A stretch of DNA of 64,000 nucleotides, taken from assembly GCF_003634315.1 (NCBI RefSeq), contig NZ_RBXL01000001.1, positions 4,382,501-4,446,500 on the forward strand, written 5' to 3'. Source of the DNA: Thiocapsa rosea. GTDB taxonomy: Bacteria > Pseudomonadota > Gammaproteobacteria > Chromatiales > Chromatiaceae. The notes under the pieces are model-generated. The model ran no database searches and was not told the DNA's origin. It was given only the letters and a program-made list of their open reading frames with translations. Both the position numbers and the translations under genes were made by a program. Below are positions 49,977 to 59,190 of the stretch, piece after piece (the first letter of the stretch is position 1; each line of letters begins with the position of its first letter).

Positions 49977-50326
49977 CGTGTTGCTCCGTCGCCAACGCGA
50001 GTGAAGGGTTTGGTTGATACCGGACGCGCGGCGCAACAGGGATCGAGCAGGCCAGTCTCGATCTTCACTGCAGGGATCGAATCGCATGATCCCGGGGCAC
50101 TGCATGCACGCCACCTCCGAGAACGGAGTAAACCAGACGGAAATGACCTTTTCATGAACCCAATCCAGGAGCCGGAAGGCGATCCTTGAATGTCGGCGGT
50201 GTCTGTTCCGTGCGGTGCCGCAGAGGCGTCGGAAACAGTGGGATCCGTGTCGAGCGCGGTGCTTGTGATCGACCGACTCGGTCTGCTTGTGGTCCGGGAT
50301 TCAGAGGTTGCCGCCGGCAACGGCGA
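49977..50326. other. Intergenic stretch between PPK2 and PDC sensor genes
   Basis: About 350 bp. I see no gene. A perfect 7-bp stem GTTGCCG-C-CGGCAAC (50307-50321) lies just beyond the stop of the PDC sensor gene and may be part of its 3' end. The ppk2 promoter must also be here on the minus strand, but I cannot define it. Confidence 0.4.
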
Positions 50327-51274
50327 TCACATGGCGACGCCGAACCAAAAGGCCGTGTCCGCCCCCAAGAATTGACCGTGCGGCATGTAATGAGAACCGT
50401 CGCAGGAGAAGGTCAGGCCCACCATGCCGTTGAAGAGGTTCAGGGACGCCTGACGGAGGTAGATGTTCTCGTCCACCAGCCGCAAGCCTTTGAGGCGATC
50501 GAGGACTTGGACGATGTCGGCGCTCGGAATCAGTGCGTCGACCGGATAGCGGCACGGCGGATATAGGAGGCAGATGTCCGGGTCCAGCAGGGCCTCTTGG
50601 TCCAGTATCCGATAGCGGTAGGGGTCGTCCAGGGTCCAGATCGTGGCTTGGCTGCTGGAGAAGTGGATCTGGCATTGGAAGACCCCGCGCTCGGTCAGCA
50701 GCTCGCCGAGGATGGACAGGGCGCGATCCAGGTTGCGGTCCATCGGACTCTCGACCCGACACTGCAGGAACAGGGTGCCTCGGATGGCCGGATCCCCCTT
50801 CACCTGACGCCAGGCGTCGGGTTCCCTGTAAAGCTCCGCGGTCACCGGCAGGTCGCGCAGATCGAAGTCGGCCCCCAAGTACCCAAGGGTGCCTTGATCT
50901 CCCCACACCATCTGGAGCGCAGTCAGAGACGGCCTCCGCTTCCTCAGGCTGATATAGGCGTCCGAGAGCAGGAATCCCCAGGGAGGCACCGGTTCGCGCA
51001 TGTAGGGACGGTCCGATCGATCGCGTCCGAAGTGCCCCGATTCCACGCCGTCGGCTCCCAGGTTGTCGGAGATTTGAACGCCGTCGATCCCCAGGCAATA
51101 CAGAAAGGCGCGATGCGGAATCTCCGGGAAGCCTTCGGCGAGGACCCGATTAAGGCCCTCCCGGTCGCTCCAGACAGCCACGCAGCGTGCGGCGAGAGAG
51201 GCCATGGGTTGATGGAGAATGTGCGCGAGTTGTTCGCGCTGGCGAAAAATATTGTCTTTCCAGGTCGTGTGCAT
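50327..51274 (-). CDS. Soluble PDC/Cache-type sensor domain protein without output domain
   Basis: This 315-residue protein has the long N-terminal helix and PAS-like double fold of PDC/Cache ligand sensors (FLYCLGIDGVQISDNLG, RSDRPYMREPVPPWGFLLSDAYIS). I see no signal peptide, membrane helix, or kinase/GGDEF/HAMP domain; the C-terminal part is a second, unfamiliar domain ending HYMPHGQFLGADTAFWFG. Cache domains normally sense ligands outside the cell, so a cytoplasmic stand-alone version is unusual. The match is by eye and moderate. No partner gene is adjacent. Confidence 0.6.
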   Translation of the reverse strand: MHTTWKDNIFRQREQLAHILHQPMASLAARCVAVWSDREGLNRVLAEGFPEIPHRAFLYCLGIDGVQISDNLGADGVESGHFGRDRSDRPYMREPVPPWGFLLSDAYISLRKRRPSLTALQMVWGDQGTLGYLGADFDLRDLPVTAELYREPDAWRQVKGDPAIRGTLFLQCRVESPMDRNLDRALSILGELLTERGVFQCQIHFSSSQATIWTLDDPYRYRILDQEALLDPDICLLYPPCRYPVDALIPSADIVQVLDRLKGLRLVDENIYLRQASLNLFNGMVGLTFSCDGSHYMPHGQFLGADTAFWFGVAM

Positions 51275-51578
51275 GGCTGGGCTTTACTGGCCGGGTCAAA
51301 AAGGCAGGCCGGGACGACCGAGGGTGAGCGAGGTGTTCCGGGATTGTCGATTCTCTTCAGTCGATGCGGGCCTTCGGAGTCGAGGGGGGATTCGCTCGCG
51401 CGTGAATGCGGCGCAGTAGGGTAGGGCCCGACGTTCACACCAAGCAGGCCGTGACGATTTCTGCGAACTCGGTTTCAACGCGCTTCCATGCGGCAGCTCG
51501 GTCACAATCCCCGCCCTTGCGGGCGCGCCGGATCGACCAAGCCGAATAGTCGTCCCAGGCCGGTGACGCGCGAGTCAG
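51275..51578. other. Intergenic stretch downstream of the small-ORF pair
   Basis: About 300 bp between the PDC gene start and the small minus-strand open frames. No gene or repeat recognised. Confidence 0.4.
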
Positions 51579-51761
51579 TCACACCTTCAGGATCGGCATC
51601 TCGCACCAGAAAGGCTCGAGCCCTATCACGGCTGCGCCGAGCTTGGTTTCCGCCAAGAAGATCTCCGCCACACTCCGGCGGTCCAGGTCAAATGGTCTAC
51701 GGCGGTCAGGGAGAACAACCTGGAGCGGGATGCCCCGCTTGATGGCCTCGGCGAATGTCAT
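51579..51761 (-). CDS. Small hypothetical protein, coupled to an upstream frame
   Basis: This 60-residue frame, MTFAEAIKRGIPLQVVLPD..., ends in an aromatic segment around GLEPFWCEMPILKV and has protein-like composition (balanced, with strand-like hydrophobic stretches). It starts with an ATGA overlap at the end of the 51758-51958 frame, so either the two are a translationally coupled pair or one frameshifted gene. No function is recognised. Confidence 0.35.
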   Translation of the reverse strand: MTFAEAIKRGIPLQVVLPDRRRPFDLDRRSVAEIFLAETKLGAAVIGLEPFWCEMPILKV

Positions 51762-51958
51762 ACCAGCACCTTGGGCCTGTTCTTCCGTCGGATGTTACCC
51801 GAGAGGTCCAAGTCGAGGAAGGCCAAGTTGTCGAGAGGAGGGGTAGCCGTACCGACCTCTGGTGCAGCGGCAGTGCTCGGGGCCGCAACCCACAAGCGAT
51901 GGCCGTGATCGAGCCAACGTCGACGCATGCTCCGCGATCCCGTGCAGGGGTCACCCAA
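51758..51958 (-). CDS. Small hypothetical frame overlapping the previous one
   Basis: Up to 66 residues; only the last about 25 (from LDNLAFLDLDLSGN to RKNRPKVLV) look protein-like, and the start is uncertain. It ends in an ATGA overlap with the next frame. The pair could be a small two-gene unit such as a toxin-antitoxin module, or one gene broken by a frameshift; I cannot decide. Confidence 0.3.
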   Translation of the reverse strand: MGDPCTGSRSMRRRWLDHGHRLWVAAPSTAAAPEVGTATPPLDNLAFLDLDLSGNIRRKNRPKVLV

Positions 51959-52110
51959 GCGTCATCGTCCCTTCGATCGACTGTCACCGAACCTTGCCAC
52001 ACTAGTGCCCGCGGTGATCGGATGGATCGCGGCTTTCGCGGCTCGGACGCAGCTTTGCGACTCACCGGCGGGGACCCCAACCAGAATCTGGCTGACCTGA
52101 GGAATCCAGC
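51959..52110. other. Region upstream of the nucleotidase gene
   Basis: No gene seen. It should contain the promoter of the 52.1 kb gene. AGGAATCCAGC precedes the ATG. Confidence 0.35.
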
Positions 52111-54300
52111 ATGATCAACATCCGAGCCCATTGGCTCGCCTTGGCGACCGTCTTGATCGCGGGGTTTGCCCTCGCCGCGCCCGGCGTGTCCGACGCCCGT
52201 CCGCCCGGCAAGCCAAGCCGGCCCGCCCTTTCGATCCAGGATGCCGTCGCCTACGAGGGCGAGGGTCTGCTGTCATTTCCGATCACCCTCGACCGACCCG
52301 CCCCGTGGGCGCTGCGCGTTGTCGCCGTGCCGCTCCGCGGGACTGCGAGGCCGGTCAAGGATTATGGTCCCGGCGCCGTGTCGACCACGATCCCGGTCGG
52401 TGCCACCGAGGGTTCCCTCGAGGTTCGGATCCGCGACAACGAGGTCGTGGGTCCGGACGTCACCCTGACCCTGCGGATCGTCGCGGCGCCCGGTGCGATC
52501 GTTGCGAAGGGCACGGCCATCGGCACCATCCGCGACGATGAGCCGCTGACGATCAATCTGCTCCACATCAACGATCACCACTCGAACCTCCAGCCGGTTA
52601 ACAACACGCTCGATCTCGGATCGAGCGGGGGATCCTTCAGTGTGCCGTTCGGGGGCTTCCCGCGGGTGACGGCCAAGATCAAAGCGCTTGAGTCGCAGCT
52701 CGACAATGTCGTGAAGATCCACGCCGGGGACGCCATTACAGGCACGCTCTTCTACACCCTGTTCCAGGGCGAGGCCGACGCCGATCTCATGAACACGGCC
52801 TGCTTCGATGTCTTCGCGCTCGGTAACCACGAGTTCGACGACGGTGACGGGAACCTGGCGAGGTTCCTCGATTTCCTGGGGTCGGACCCCGCGTGCGACA
52901 CCGTCACCGTCGCCGCAAACGTGGTTCCCCAGATCGGAACGCCGTTGGCGCCCGTGACGGCAAACGACTACATCCAGCCGTATGCGATCAAGGAGTTTCA
53001 AGGCCAAAAGGTCGCCTTCATCGGGATCGACATCGCCGAGAAGACGCGATTCTCATCGCAGCCCTTGCCGACCACGCAGTTCCTCGACGAGGTGAAGACC
53101 GCCCAAGCCTATGTCGACGAGCTGTCGGCGATCGGGATCGACAACATCGTCCTCGTAACCCACTACGGGTACGAGAACGACTTGGCGCTTGCGCGGGCCG
53201 TGACCGGTGTGGACGCCATCGTCGGCGGCGATTCGCACACCCTGCTCGGGGATCTCGGGCAGTACGGTTTGCCCTCGGGCGGTAACTACCCGACCCTCAC
53301 CCTGAACGCCGACGGCGACCCGGTCTGCGTCGTGCAGGCTTGGCAGTATGCCCAGGTCGTCGGCGAGCTGGCCGTCACCTTCCGCGAGGGTAAGGTCGAG
53401 ACTTGCGGCGGTACGCCCCACCTTTTGCTCGGCGACGTCTTCCAGCGAAGCCGGCAGCCGATTGCAGATCCGGAGCGCTCCGAGATCCTGGCACTCATCG
53501 ATGCGGATCCGAGCCTTGGTCTCGTGACCCCGGATCCAACAGCCGACGCGATCCTTGCCGAGTATGCGGCCCAGGTCGACGAGCTCAGCAAGCAGATCAT
53601 CGGCCAAGCGGGCGAGGTCATCTGCGAGCGCCGTGTTCCAACTCTGCCCCGCGGGAGCGCACCCTGCGACGGCGACGCCGTTTCCCTCTCGGGGGCGCAG
53701 CTGAATGTGAACGGCGGCTTTAGCCAACAGGTCGTGACCGACGCCTTCCTGGCACGTGCGTTCCGGGCGGACCTCGCGCTGCAGAACGGCGGCGGCGTCC
53801 GCATCACGATCCCGGAGGGAGACATCACGATCGGGACCGCCTACACCCTGTTGCCCTTCTCCAACACCCTGGTCGAGCTCGAGCTGTCCGGGCAGGAGGT
53901 GCTCGACAGCATCGAAGACGGGCTTGACTTCTACGCGTCCAATCCCGGCGGCAACACAGGGGCCTTTCCTTATGGCTCGCACATCCGCTGGGACATCGAC
54001 ATGACTCAACCCAAAGGCGCGCGGATCAGCGACGTCGAGGTGAAGGATCGAGCCACCGGGATCTGGGCGCCGCTCGACCCTTCGGAGACCTATATCGTCG
54101 TGACCAATAGCTTCCTGGCCAACGGCGGTGACGGATACACCACCTTCAAGGACGCCGCGGCGGACGGACGGGTGACCGATACCTTCATCAACTACGCCCA
54201 AGGGTTCGTCGACTACGTGGTCCAGGATCTCGGTGGTGGAAACCTCTTCGTGCCGCCACCGCTGGACTTCTCGACCCAGTCGTTTGCGCCCTTGCCGTAG
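52111..54300 (+). CDS. Exported 5'-nucleotidase/metallophosphatase with N-terminal Calx-beta-like domain
   Basis: This 729-residue protein has a signal peptide (HWLALATVLIAGFALAAPG, residues 1-28), then a Calx-beta-like domain (about residues 40-140: ISIQ/VAYEGEGLLSFPITLDRP, ending GTIRDDEP). The catalytic metallophosphatase domain follows with NLLHINDHHSNL, HAGDAITGT, LGNHEFDDG and, later, VTHYGYEND and GGDSHTLLG. The C-terminal 5'-nucleotidase domain has LQNGGGVRITIPEGDI and VTNSFLANGGDGY. It hydrolyses extracellular or periplasmic nucleotides or cyclic nucleotides. The Calx-beta module probably mediates calcium-dependent folding or surface attachment. No phosphate-starvation box is evident. 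Confidence 0.93.
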   Translation: MINIRAHWLALATVLIAGFALAAPGVSDARPPGKPSRPALSIQDAVAYEGEGLLSFPITLDRPAPWALRVVAVPLRGTARPVKDYGPGAVSTTIPVGATEGSLEVRIRDNEVVGPDVTLTLRIVAAPGAIVAKGTAIGTIRDDEPLTINLLHINDHHSNLQPVNNTLDLGSSGGSFSVPFGGFPRVTAKIKALESQLDNVVKIHAGDAITGTLFYTLFQGEADADLMNTACFDVFALGNHEFDDGDGNLARFLDFLGSDPACDTVTVAANVVPQIGTPLAPVTANDYIQPYAIKEFQGQKVAFIGIDIAEKTRFSSQPLPTTQFLDEVKTAQAYVDELSAIGIDNIVLVTHYGYENDLALARAVTGVDAIVGGDSHTLLGDLGQYGLPSGGNYPTLTLNADGDPVCVVQAWQYAQVVGELAVTFREGKVETCGGTPHLLLGDVFQRSRQPIADPERSEILALIDADPSLGLVTPDPTADAILAEYAAQVDELSKQIIGQAGEVICERRVPTLPRGSAPCDGDAVSLSGAQLNVNGGFSQQVVTDAFLARAFRADLALQNGGGVRITIPEGDITIGTAYTLLPFSNTLVELELSGQEVLDSIEDGLDFYASNPGGNTGAFPYGSHIRWDIDMTQPKGARISDVEVKDRATGIWAPLDPSETYIVVTNSFLANGGDGYTTFKDAAADGRVTDTFINYAQGFVDYVVQDLGGGNLFVPPPLDFSTQSFAPLP

Positions 54301-54492
54301 CACTGACCGGTTCGCTCCCGGCCGGCAGGCATGCCGGTCGGGCGGGCGCCGACCGTCCAGCTCTGTAGCGCTTCGCCGAAACGACATCTCCTCGACACGC
54401 GTCCTTCATCGGCGCCCTTTACTCTATTGTGCAGCGCAACATCGCGCAGCGCCTTGTGGTTTTTGGTCCGGGCTCTGTCAGCCGCCAATCCC
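54301..54492. other. Intergenic stretch after the nucleotidase gene
   Basis: A GC-rich inverted repeat CCGGCA / TGCCGG near 54319-54334 sits about 20 bases after the stop and may be a terminator, without a T-tract. No gene seen. Confidence 0.4.
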
Positions 54493-54626
54493 TAAACCGC
54501 GTCCAGAGCGAAATGCGTCATTTTCATTTTGCGTTTGGCTTTGGAGATGTCCTCGATCTCGGTGGGATGCGGTTTATATAATTTAATGTTTTTCAATGTT
54601 TTAAACCGCGCCACCGCCGACCCGGC
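54493..54626. repeat. B element, AT-rich linker and truncated A element
   Basis: B in inverted orientation at 54493-54576, a 25-base AT-rich linker, then TAAACCGCGCC from 54602 and sequence that drifts away from A. It is a composite whose A half has been lost, next to a gene relic. Confidence 0.75.
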
Positions 54627-54642
54627 GCCCAAGGCGCACCCG

Positions 54643-55094
54643 ATGACCGAGCGCCCGACCGGAGGCCAAGCCGAACGCGGCAAGCTGGTCACCGCGGCGG
54701 ATGCCGTTCGGCTGATCCGCAACGGCGATACGGTCGCGACCGGTGGATTCGTCGGGATCGGTTTCGCCGAGGCGGTGGCGCTTGCCCTGGAGCAGCGCTT
54801 CCTCGATACCGGCGCGCCGCGTGACCTGACCCTGGTGTACGCGGCTGGACAGGGCGACGGCAAGGAGCGGGGTCTGAATCACCTCGGGCACGCGGGTTTG
54901 CTGCGTCGAGTCATCGGCGGCCACTGGGGTCTCATTGGCAGACCTTTGCCGAGCCCTACAGCCCGGCCTTCAGCGCCGAGATCCGTGTGCCCATGCAGTC
55001 GATCGGCGAGTCACTCGCGGCACGGGGTCTGGCCCCGCATGTCTACGAAAGCCGAGAAGAGGCCAGGCACGGGATCGATCGGATGAAGGGCTAA
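54643..55094 (+). pseudogene. Truncated CoA-transferase relic fused to an unrelated tail
   Basis: The first about 97 codons from the ATG at 54643 encode the N-terminus of an acetate/3-ketoacid CoA-transferase: [40 protein letters not shown] and [20 protein letters not shown]. Right after GGHWGLI the frame breaks, and a +2-shifted frame from 54936 to 55094 encodes 52 residues that do not fit the transferase ([17 protein letters not shown]...). An intact family member is over 500 residues, so this is a deletion relic. Confidence 0.75.
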
Positions 55095-55229
55095 TCCGAT
55101 GCCCGTCATCTGTTGAACACATTCACCAGCTATCGTATGGCCTCACGCGCGTTGCGGCCGATCATCGGTTCGGACGCTCGGGCCGGGCGTGTCCAAGTTC
55201 ATCCGATCGCGACTACTCGGGGGCATGAC

Positions 55230-55493
55230 ATGGCAGATTCGGATCGGAAAACACCCCTCGAGAAGGTTGAAGCACTCTACGACGAGCTCGTCGACTGGTA
55301 CGAGGACGGCTCGGATCGCGAGATACGCGCCGCATCCAAGCTGCTGATGATTGGCCTCCTCAAGCTCAAGGCGCATGGCGGATTCGGGTGGCAAGGACTC
55401 GTCGAGGACTACGTCCTAATGCTCAAGCAGGATCCCGAGCGCTACGCGCGGATCCTCGAAGCCAACCGAGGCCAGGGAAAAAAGGTGTTTTGA
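55230..55493 (+). CDS. Conserved hypothetical protein
   Basis: This 87-residue acidic protein (MADSDRKTPLEKVEALYDEL...) is predicted to be all-helical, with SKLLMIGLLKLKAHGGFGWQ and ERYARILEANRGQ. A GGGGC and then CATG context precede the ATG; the open frame upstream lacks family-like sequence. It has no recognisable motif. The gene begins 90 bases before a PstS-like gene on the same strand. Confidence 0.6.
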   Translation: MADSDRKTPLEKVEALYDELVDWYEDGSDREIRAASKLLMIGLLKLKAHGGFGWQGLVEDYVLMLKQDPERYARILEANRGQGKKVF

Positions 55494-55583
55494 CGATTCC
55501 TGCGCATGCTCTCGGACACAGCGCCCGGAAAGGACACCCCCGGACCGAATACCGACCAGATCGCTAATCCAGAGGAATCCCTG

Positions 55584-56630
55584 ATGCCGATGTCTCCTGT
55601 CCTGCGAGTCCTGACGCTCGCCTTCGGCGCGCTGCTCTGCGCATCCTTTTGGCAGCCATCCATGGCTTCGGACCCGATCAAGGTTCACGGCGCGGGGGCG
55701 AGCTTTCCGGCCCCGCTCTATCAGCGCTGGTTCCGGGACTATTTCGTGGCGCACCCGAACATTCAAGTCGACTATCAGCCGATCGGCTCCGGACCCGGCG
55801 TCAACAGCTTCATCGAAGGTCGGCTCGATTTCGCGGGGTCCGATCAGCCCTTGACCGGCGAGCTGGCAGAAAGGGCCGGGGACAACGTCCTGCAACTCCC
55901 GTTGACGGCAGGTGCTGTCGTCTTGACCTACAATCTTCCGGGGATCGAAGAGCTCCGGCTCACACGCGAGGCCCTCGCCGGCATCTTTCTCGGCTCGGTC
56001 GCCCGTTGGAACGATCCGCTGATTCTCGCGGCCAACCCGGGAGTCGAGATTCCGGATCTGCCGATCGTGGTGGTGACGCGGGTGGACGCGAGCGGGACCA
56101 CCTTGGTCATGACTCGGCATCTGAGTGCGATCAGCGAGGCGTTCGCGAAGCAGGTCGGCGAGAGCCAGTCGCCGGCATGGCCCGCATTGCTGCTGGAGCG
56201 AGGCGGTCTTATCCGCGGACACGGCAACGGGGGCGTTGCCGCCTTCGTCCAGGCGACGGTCGGTGCCATCGGTTACGTTCAGTACGCCTATGCACATCTG
56301 CCCGGCATGCAGATGGCTTCGGTGGAGAATCGCGAGGGCGAGTTTGTTTCGGCCGGGAGTGAGTCGTTCCGGGCTGCGATCGAGGCCTTTCGGACGAAGG
56401 TCGATTCTTCGGAGCTCGTCGATCCGGACGGCGCGGGGGCCTATCCCATCTTGTCGTTGTCTTGGTTGGTGATGCGCTCCGACGGGGATGATCCCAAGTC
56501 GCAAGCGTTGCGGGACGTGGTGCGCTACGCGCTCACCGACGGACAGGCGGCTGCCTCCAAGCTGGGTTATATTCCTCTCAGTGCGAAGGCGGTCTCCCTG
56601 ATTCTTCAGGAGCTCGATTCCAGAAAGTAG
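55584..56630 (+). CDS. PstS-type phosphate-binding protein (orphan)
   Basis: This 348-residue periplasmic protein has a signal peptide (LRVLTLAFGALLCASFW, cleavage near MAS) and the PstS features VHGAGASFPAPLYQRWF, YQPIGSGPGVNSFIEG and DFAGSDQPLTGE for phosphate binding, then GGLIRGHGNGGVAAF. The ATG at 55584 follows GAGGAAT. No pstCAB or phoU lies in the window, so it is either a stand-alone capture protein or a regulatory or surface phosphate binder. The frame extends 26 codons upstream, without a signal peptide. Confidence 0.92.
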   Translation: MPMSPVLRVLTLAFGALLCASFWQPSMASDPIKVHGAGASFPAPLYQRWFRDYFVAHPNIQVDYQPIGSGPGVNSFIEGRLDFAGSDQPLTGELAERAGDNVLQLPLTAGAVVLTYNLPGIEELRLTREALAGIFLGSVARWNDPLILAANPGVEIPDLPIVVVTRVDASGTTLVMTRHLSAISEAFAKQVGESQSPAWPALLLERGGLIRGHGNGGVAAFVQATVGAIGYVQYAYAHLPGMQMASVENREGEFVSAGSESFRAAIEAFRTKVDSSELVDPDGAGAYPILSLSWLVMRSDGDDPKSQALRDVVRYALTDGQAAASKLGYIPLSAKAVSLILQELDSRK

Positions 56631-56675
56631 GACGGATCGAGGATTGCTCAAGCAATGAAAGCTGAAAGCAGGACG

Positions 56676-57449
56676 CTAACCCCTTCCGTCCTCGGCCCGC
56701 AGCACATCGGCAATCTCCCCCATCAGCCGCTCGAACGACGGCTCCAGGTGGTCGATCACCCCTCGGTCTTTGCGTTTGAGGCTATTGCCGATATAGACGA
56801 CGCCGCTACATCCGACCTCGCGTTTCGCCGCTCGGAGGTTCTTGCGGCTGTTGTCGACGACGATACAGGACCGAGGCTCGACACCCAGCTCCCTGAGAAC
56901 AAAGCGATAACCTTGCGGATCCGGCTTCGGATGCAGCTTGTCCTTTTTGTCGAGCGTCGAGATCGCATCGAAGATGTGCTCGGGCGGAAACATCTGGGTG
57001 AGCCCCTTGACCTCGAGAACCCGGAAGACGTTCTCACGCACACCATTGGTCAAGATGGCGACCTCGATGTCGTGAACCCTGAGCAGATCCAGGCCCTCGC
57101 AGATCCGATCTCCTGCTCGGCTGATCCCGCGATAGTCGAGGTTTCCGGTGCAGGCGTCGATGAGCCTTGCGAGCGTCGGTTCGATCGGGTCCCCGGCGGG
57201 CTTGAGCAGCTTGGCCGTATGGTACAAGAGCGGTCCGAGCTGCAGACTGCCGCCCGCATCATAGATGGCTCGACCGGCAAGCCGCATCATCTTGAGGGCA
57301 CGCTCCCCGAAGTGCGTGCTGATCGCAGCGAAGACCGATAGGGTCTGCGCCTTCAGTGCCACGTCTTCCGCTTCGGTGGTGATCACACCATCGAAATCCA
57401 ACAACAAAAGCCGCGCATCGCGGATGAGTCGGGCAGGCACTCCCGTCAT
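56676..57449 (-). CDS. HAD superfamily hydrolase
   Basis: This 257-residue phosphatase-fold protein has the catalytic motif LLLDFDGVITTEAED (nucleophile Asp), motif II in VAILTNGVRENV, the lysine in KLHPKPDPQGYRF and motif III CIVVDNSRKNLRAAKREV. The cap is helical, as in phosphoglycolate phosphatase-like enzymes. The substrate cannot be told. It is convergent with the pstS gene, 46 bases away, and independent of its upstream neighbour. Confidence 0.88.
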   Translation of the reverse strand: MTGVPARLIRDARLLLLDFDGVITTEAEDVALKAQTLSVFAAISTHFGERALKMMRLAGRAIYDAGGSLQLGPLLYHTAKLLKPAGDPIEPTLARLIDACTGNLDYRGISRAGDRICEGLDLLRVHDIEVAILTNGVRENVFRVLEVKGLTQMFPPEHIFDAISTLDKKDKLHPKPDPQGYRFVLRELGVEPRSCIVVDNSRKNLRAAKREVGCSGVVYIGNSLKRKDRGVIDHLEPSFERLMGEIADVLRAEDGRG

Positions 57450-57553
57450 GGATGACCTCGGAATCCTTGAAGCTTATCGGCGGGCCCGGGCTCGTCATGA
57501 CGCCGAACGAAAGGCCGATCGAGCGCCCGCGGTTCGATACTACTCCAAGCGCC

Positions 57554-58552
57554 TCAGCGCAGCGGAAGATAGAGGGCGGTACGCAGCTCCTTGGGGCTCG
57601 CGACGCCGGACGGGTCGTTCTCGTAGACCTCCAGCATGGGGCGGTGTTTGTCGAGCTTGAGCTTGACCATGCGGACGTGGGCGACGGCGGCGTACCAGGC
57701 CAGCTCCAGATAGTCATAGCCCCCGGCGAGGGTGACCCGGTAGTACCGGCCACCGCTGAACTCCTTTCGGGAAAAGGGGCCGGCGGCGCTATCGGCGGAC
57801 GCCGGGATCGCCATGTCGCACTCGAAGCGGTTCTTCTTCACGTTCACCTTGTGGTAGGCGCTGAAGGGTGGGCCGCCGGGCGCGACCCCCAGCGACGCGA
57901 GATGCCCGGCGAGCCTCGGGAAGCCGTCTTCCATGGCCCGCACCATCGCCTCCATCCCGCCGCTGAAGGGGATAACCAGCGCGCTCTGCGGCTTCAGGGT
58001 CGTCTCGCCCTCGAAGCGCAGCTCGGGCTGCGGGGCGTCCGGATCGAGCTGCCCGCGCAGCAGCACCAAGCCGAGCTCGTAGTCCTTGCCGATCATCTCG
58101 CGCACCAGGGGGATCATAGGACGCAACAGGAAGGGCATGCTGCCGCGCAGGTACCAGGCGACCTCCGTCCCCCCATCCGTTTCGGCGAATTCCCACCGGA
58201 CATCCGATCCTGACTTGAAGGGTCGCTGGATCTCCAGCCGTTGCTCGATCCGTCCCGGCGCATCGAAGCGGACGTGGGTCAGCCGCCCGGCGCCGATGGA
58301 GCGGCCATCCCAAGTGTAGTAGCCGCCCTGCTGATCCTCGGCTGCGCTGAAGTCGCGCTTGGCGTCCGGCTCATGGAGCAGCCAGGGACTCCAGTCGTCC
58401 CAGGTTCGGAAATCCCGTACCCGGTCGAAGACGGCTTGGCGATCGGCGTGCATAGTCAGGCTGCGCCGGACCTCGTAGTCTTTCGGCAGTCGGCTCAGAT
58501 AGACGAGTCCGCCGGCGAGGGCGACGGCGAGGACGATCAGGACGGTCAGCAT
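57554..58552 (-). CDS. Membrane-anchored SRPBCC/GyrI-like domain protein
   Basis: This 332-residue protein starts with one membrane helix (MLTVLIVLAVALAGGLVYL), then a polyketide-cyclase/START-like SRPBCC domain (VFDRVRDFRTWDDWSPWLLHEPDAK) and a C-terminal GyrI/AraC-effector-like ligand domain (SAYHKVNVKKNRFECDMAIP then GGRYYRVTLAGGYDYLE). The combination suggests binding of hydrophobic small molecules at the membrane. The ATG at 58550-58552 follows GGAG; the open frame further upstream is not membrane-like. Function unknown. Confidence 0.85.
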   Translation of the reverse strand: MLTVLIVLAVALAGGLVYLSRLPKDYEVRRSLTMHADRQAVFDRVRDFRTWDDWSPWLLHEPDAKRDFSAAEDQQGGYYTWDGRSIGAGRLTHVRFDAPGRIEQRLEIQRPFKSGSDVRWEFAETDGGTEVAWYLRGSMPFLLRPMIPLVREMIGKDYELGLVLLRGQLDPDAPQPELRFEGETTLKPQSALVIPFSGGMEAMVRAMEDGFPRLAGHLASLGVAPGGPPFSAYHKVNVKKNRFECDMAIPASADSAAGPFSRKEFSGGRYYRVTLAGGYDYLELAWYAAVAHVRMVKLKLDKHRPMLEVYENDPSGVASPKELRTALYLPLR

Positions 58553-58740
58553 GGGCGATCTCCGGATGGACTGGGTTCTCGGAAGTTTAGCGTTCCGTGC
58601 GTTGCACGTGGATGGATCGAAACATTCGTCGACCGGGATCCGGCTGATGGACACCTTCATTGGACAGGCTTACCGGCAGGCGTGTCAGACCTGCCCCGGT
58701 GCCGACCGACAAGCCGGGTGACCGGCCCGATCCTCTGGCC

Positions 58741-59190
58741 TCAGATGTCGTGTCTGGTCCGCAGCGCCGCGATCTCCAGGTCGATCGCTTGAGTCAGTCT
58801 CGCGATTGCCGTTGCCGGTGTTTCCACGTCGAGGTCGCCGATCTCGAAATATCCGATGCGCTCCAGCACCCCGGGGAAATGCTCGCGCAGCATCGGCTCG
58901 TGCTCGCGGCGACTGACGGCGATGATGCGATGGGCGGTTTCAAAATCCGTTGGCTGCACGCCGATCGGGTGACGGGCGCCGCCTCGGATCGGGATCGCGC
59001 GGCGCTGCAGCTCGGTTACCGCGAAGGTGGAGATCGGCCCCTGATTGCCGGTCGCGGCGAGATCGCGTGCAAGTGCCCGCGAGTCGGCCTCCCAAGGCAG
59101 CGCGAACCGGTCGGCCTGGTGGTTGAAGTATTCCTCCGCGAAACGGCTGCGGTAATAATTGCCTGTGCAGAGAAAGAGGATTCGGTTCAT
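58741..59190 (-). CDS. Low-molecular-weight protein tyrosine phosphatase-family protein
   Basis: This 149-residue protein has the P-loop LCTGNYYRSRFAEEYF, a form of CX5R with the active cysteine, and HPIGVQPTDFETAHRIIAVSR, close to the loop before the second catalytic Asp of LMW-PTPases and ArsC-like reductases. Because the P-loop lacks the usual glycine/asparagine order, the protein could act on small molecules. Transcribed leftward; the next gene is transcribed away to the right. Confidence 0.85.
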   Translation of the reverse strand: MNRILFLCTGNYYRSRFAEEYFNHQADRFALPWEADSRALARDLAATGNQGPISTFAVTELQRRAIPIRGGARHPIGVQPTDFETAHRIIAVSRREHEPMLREHFPGVLERIGYFEIGDLDVETPATAIARLTQAIDLEIAALRTRHDI

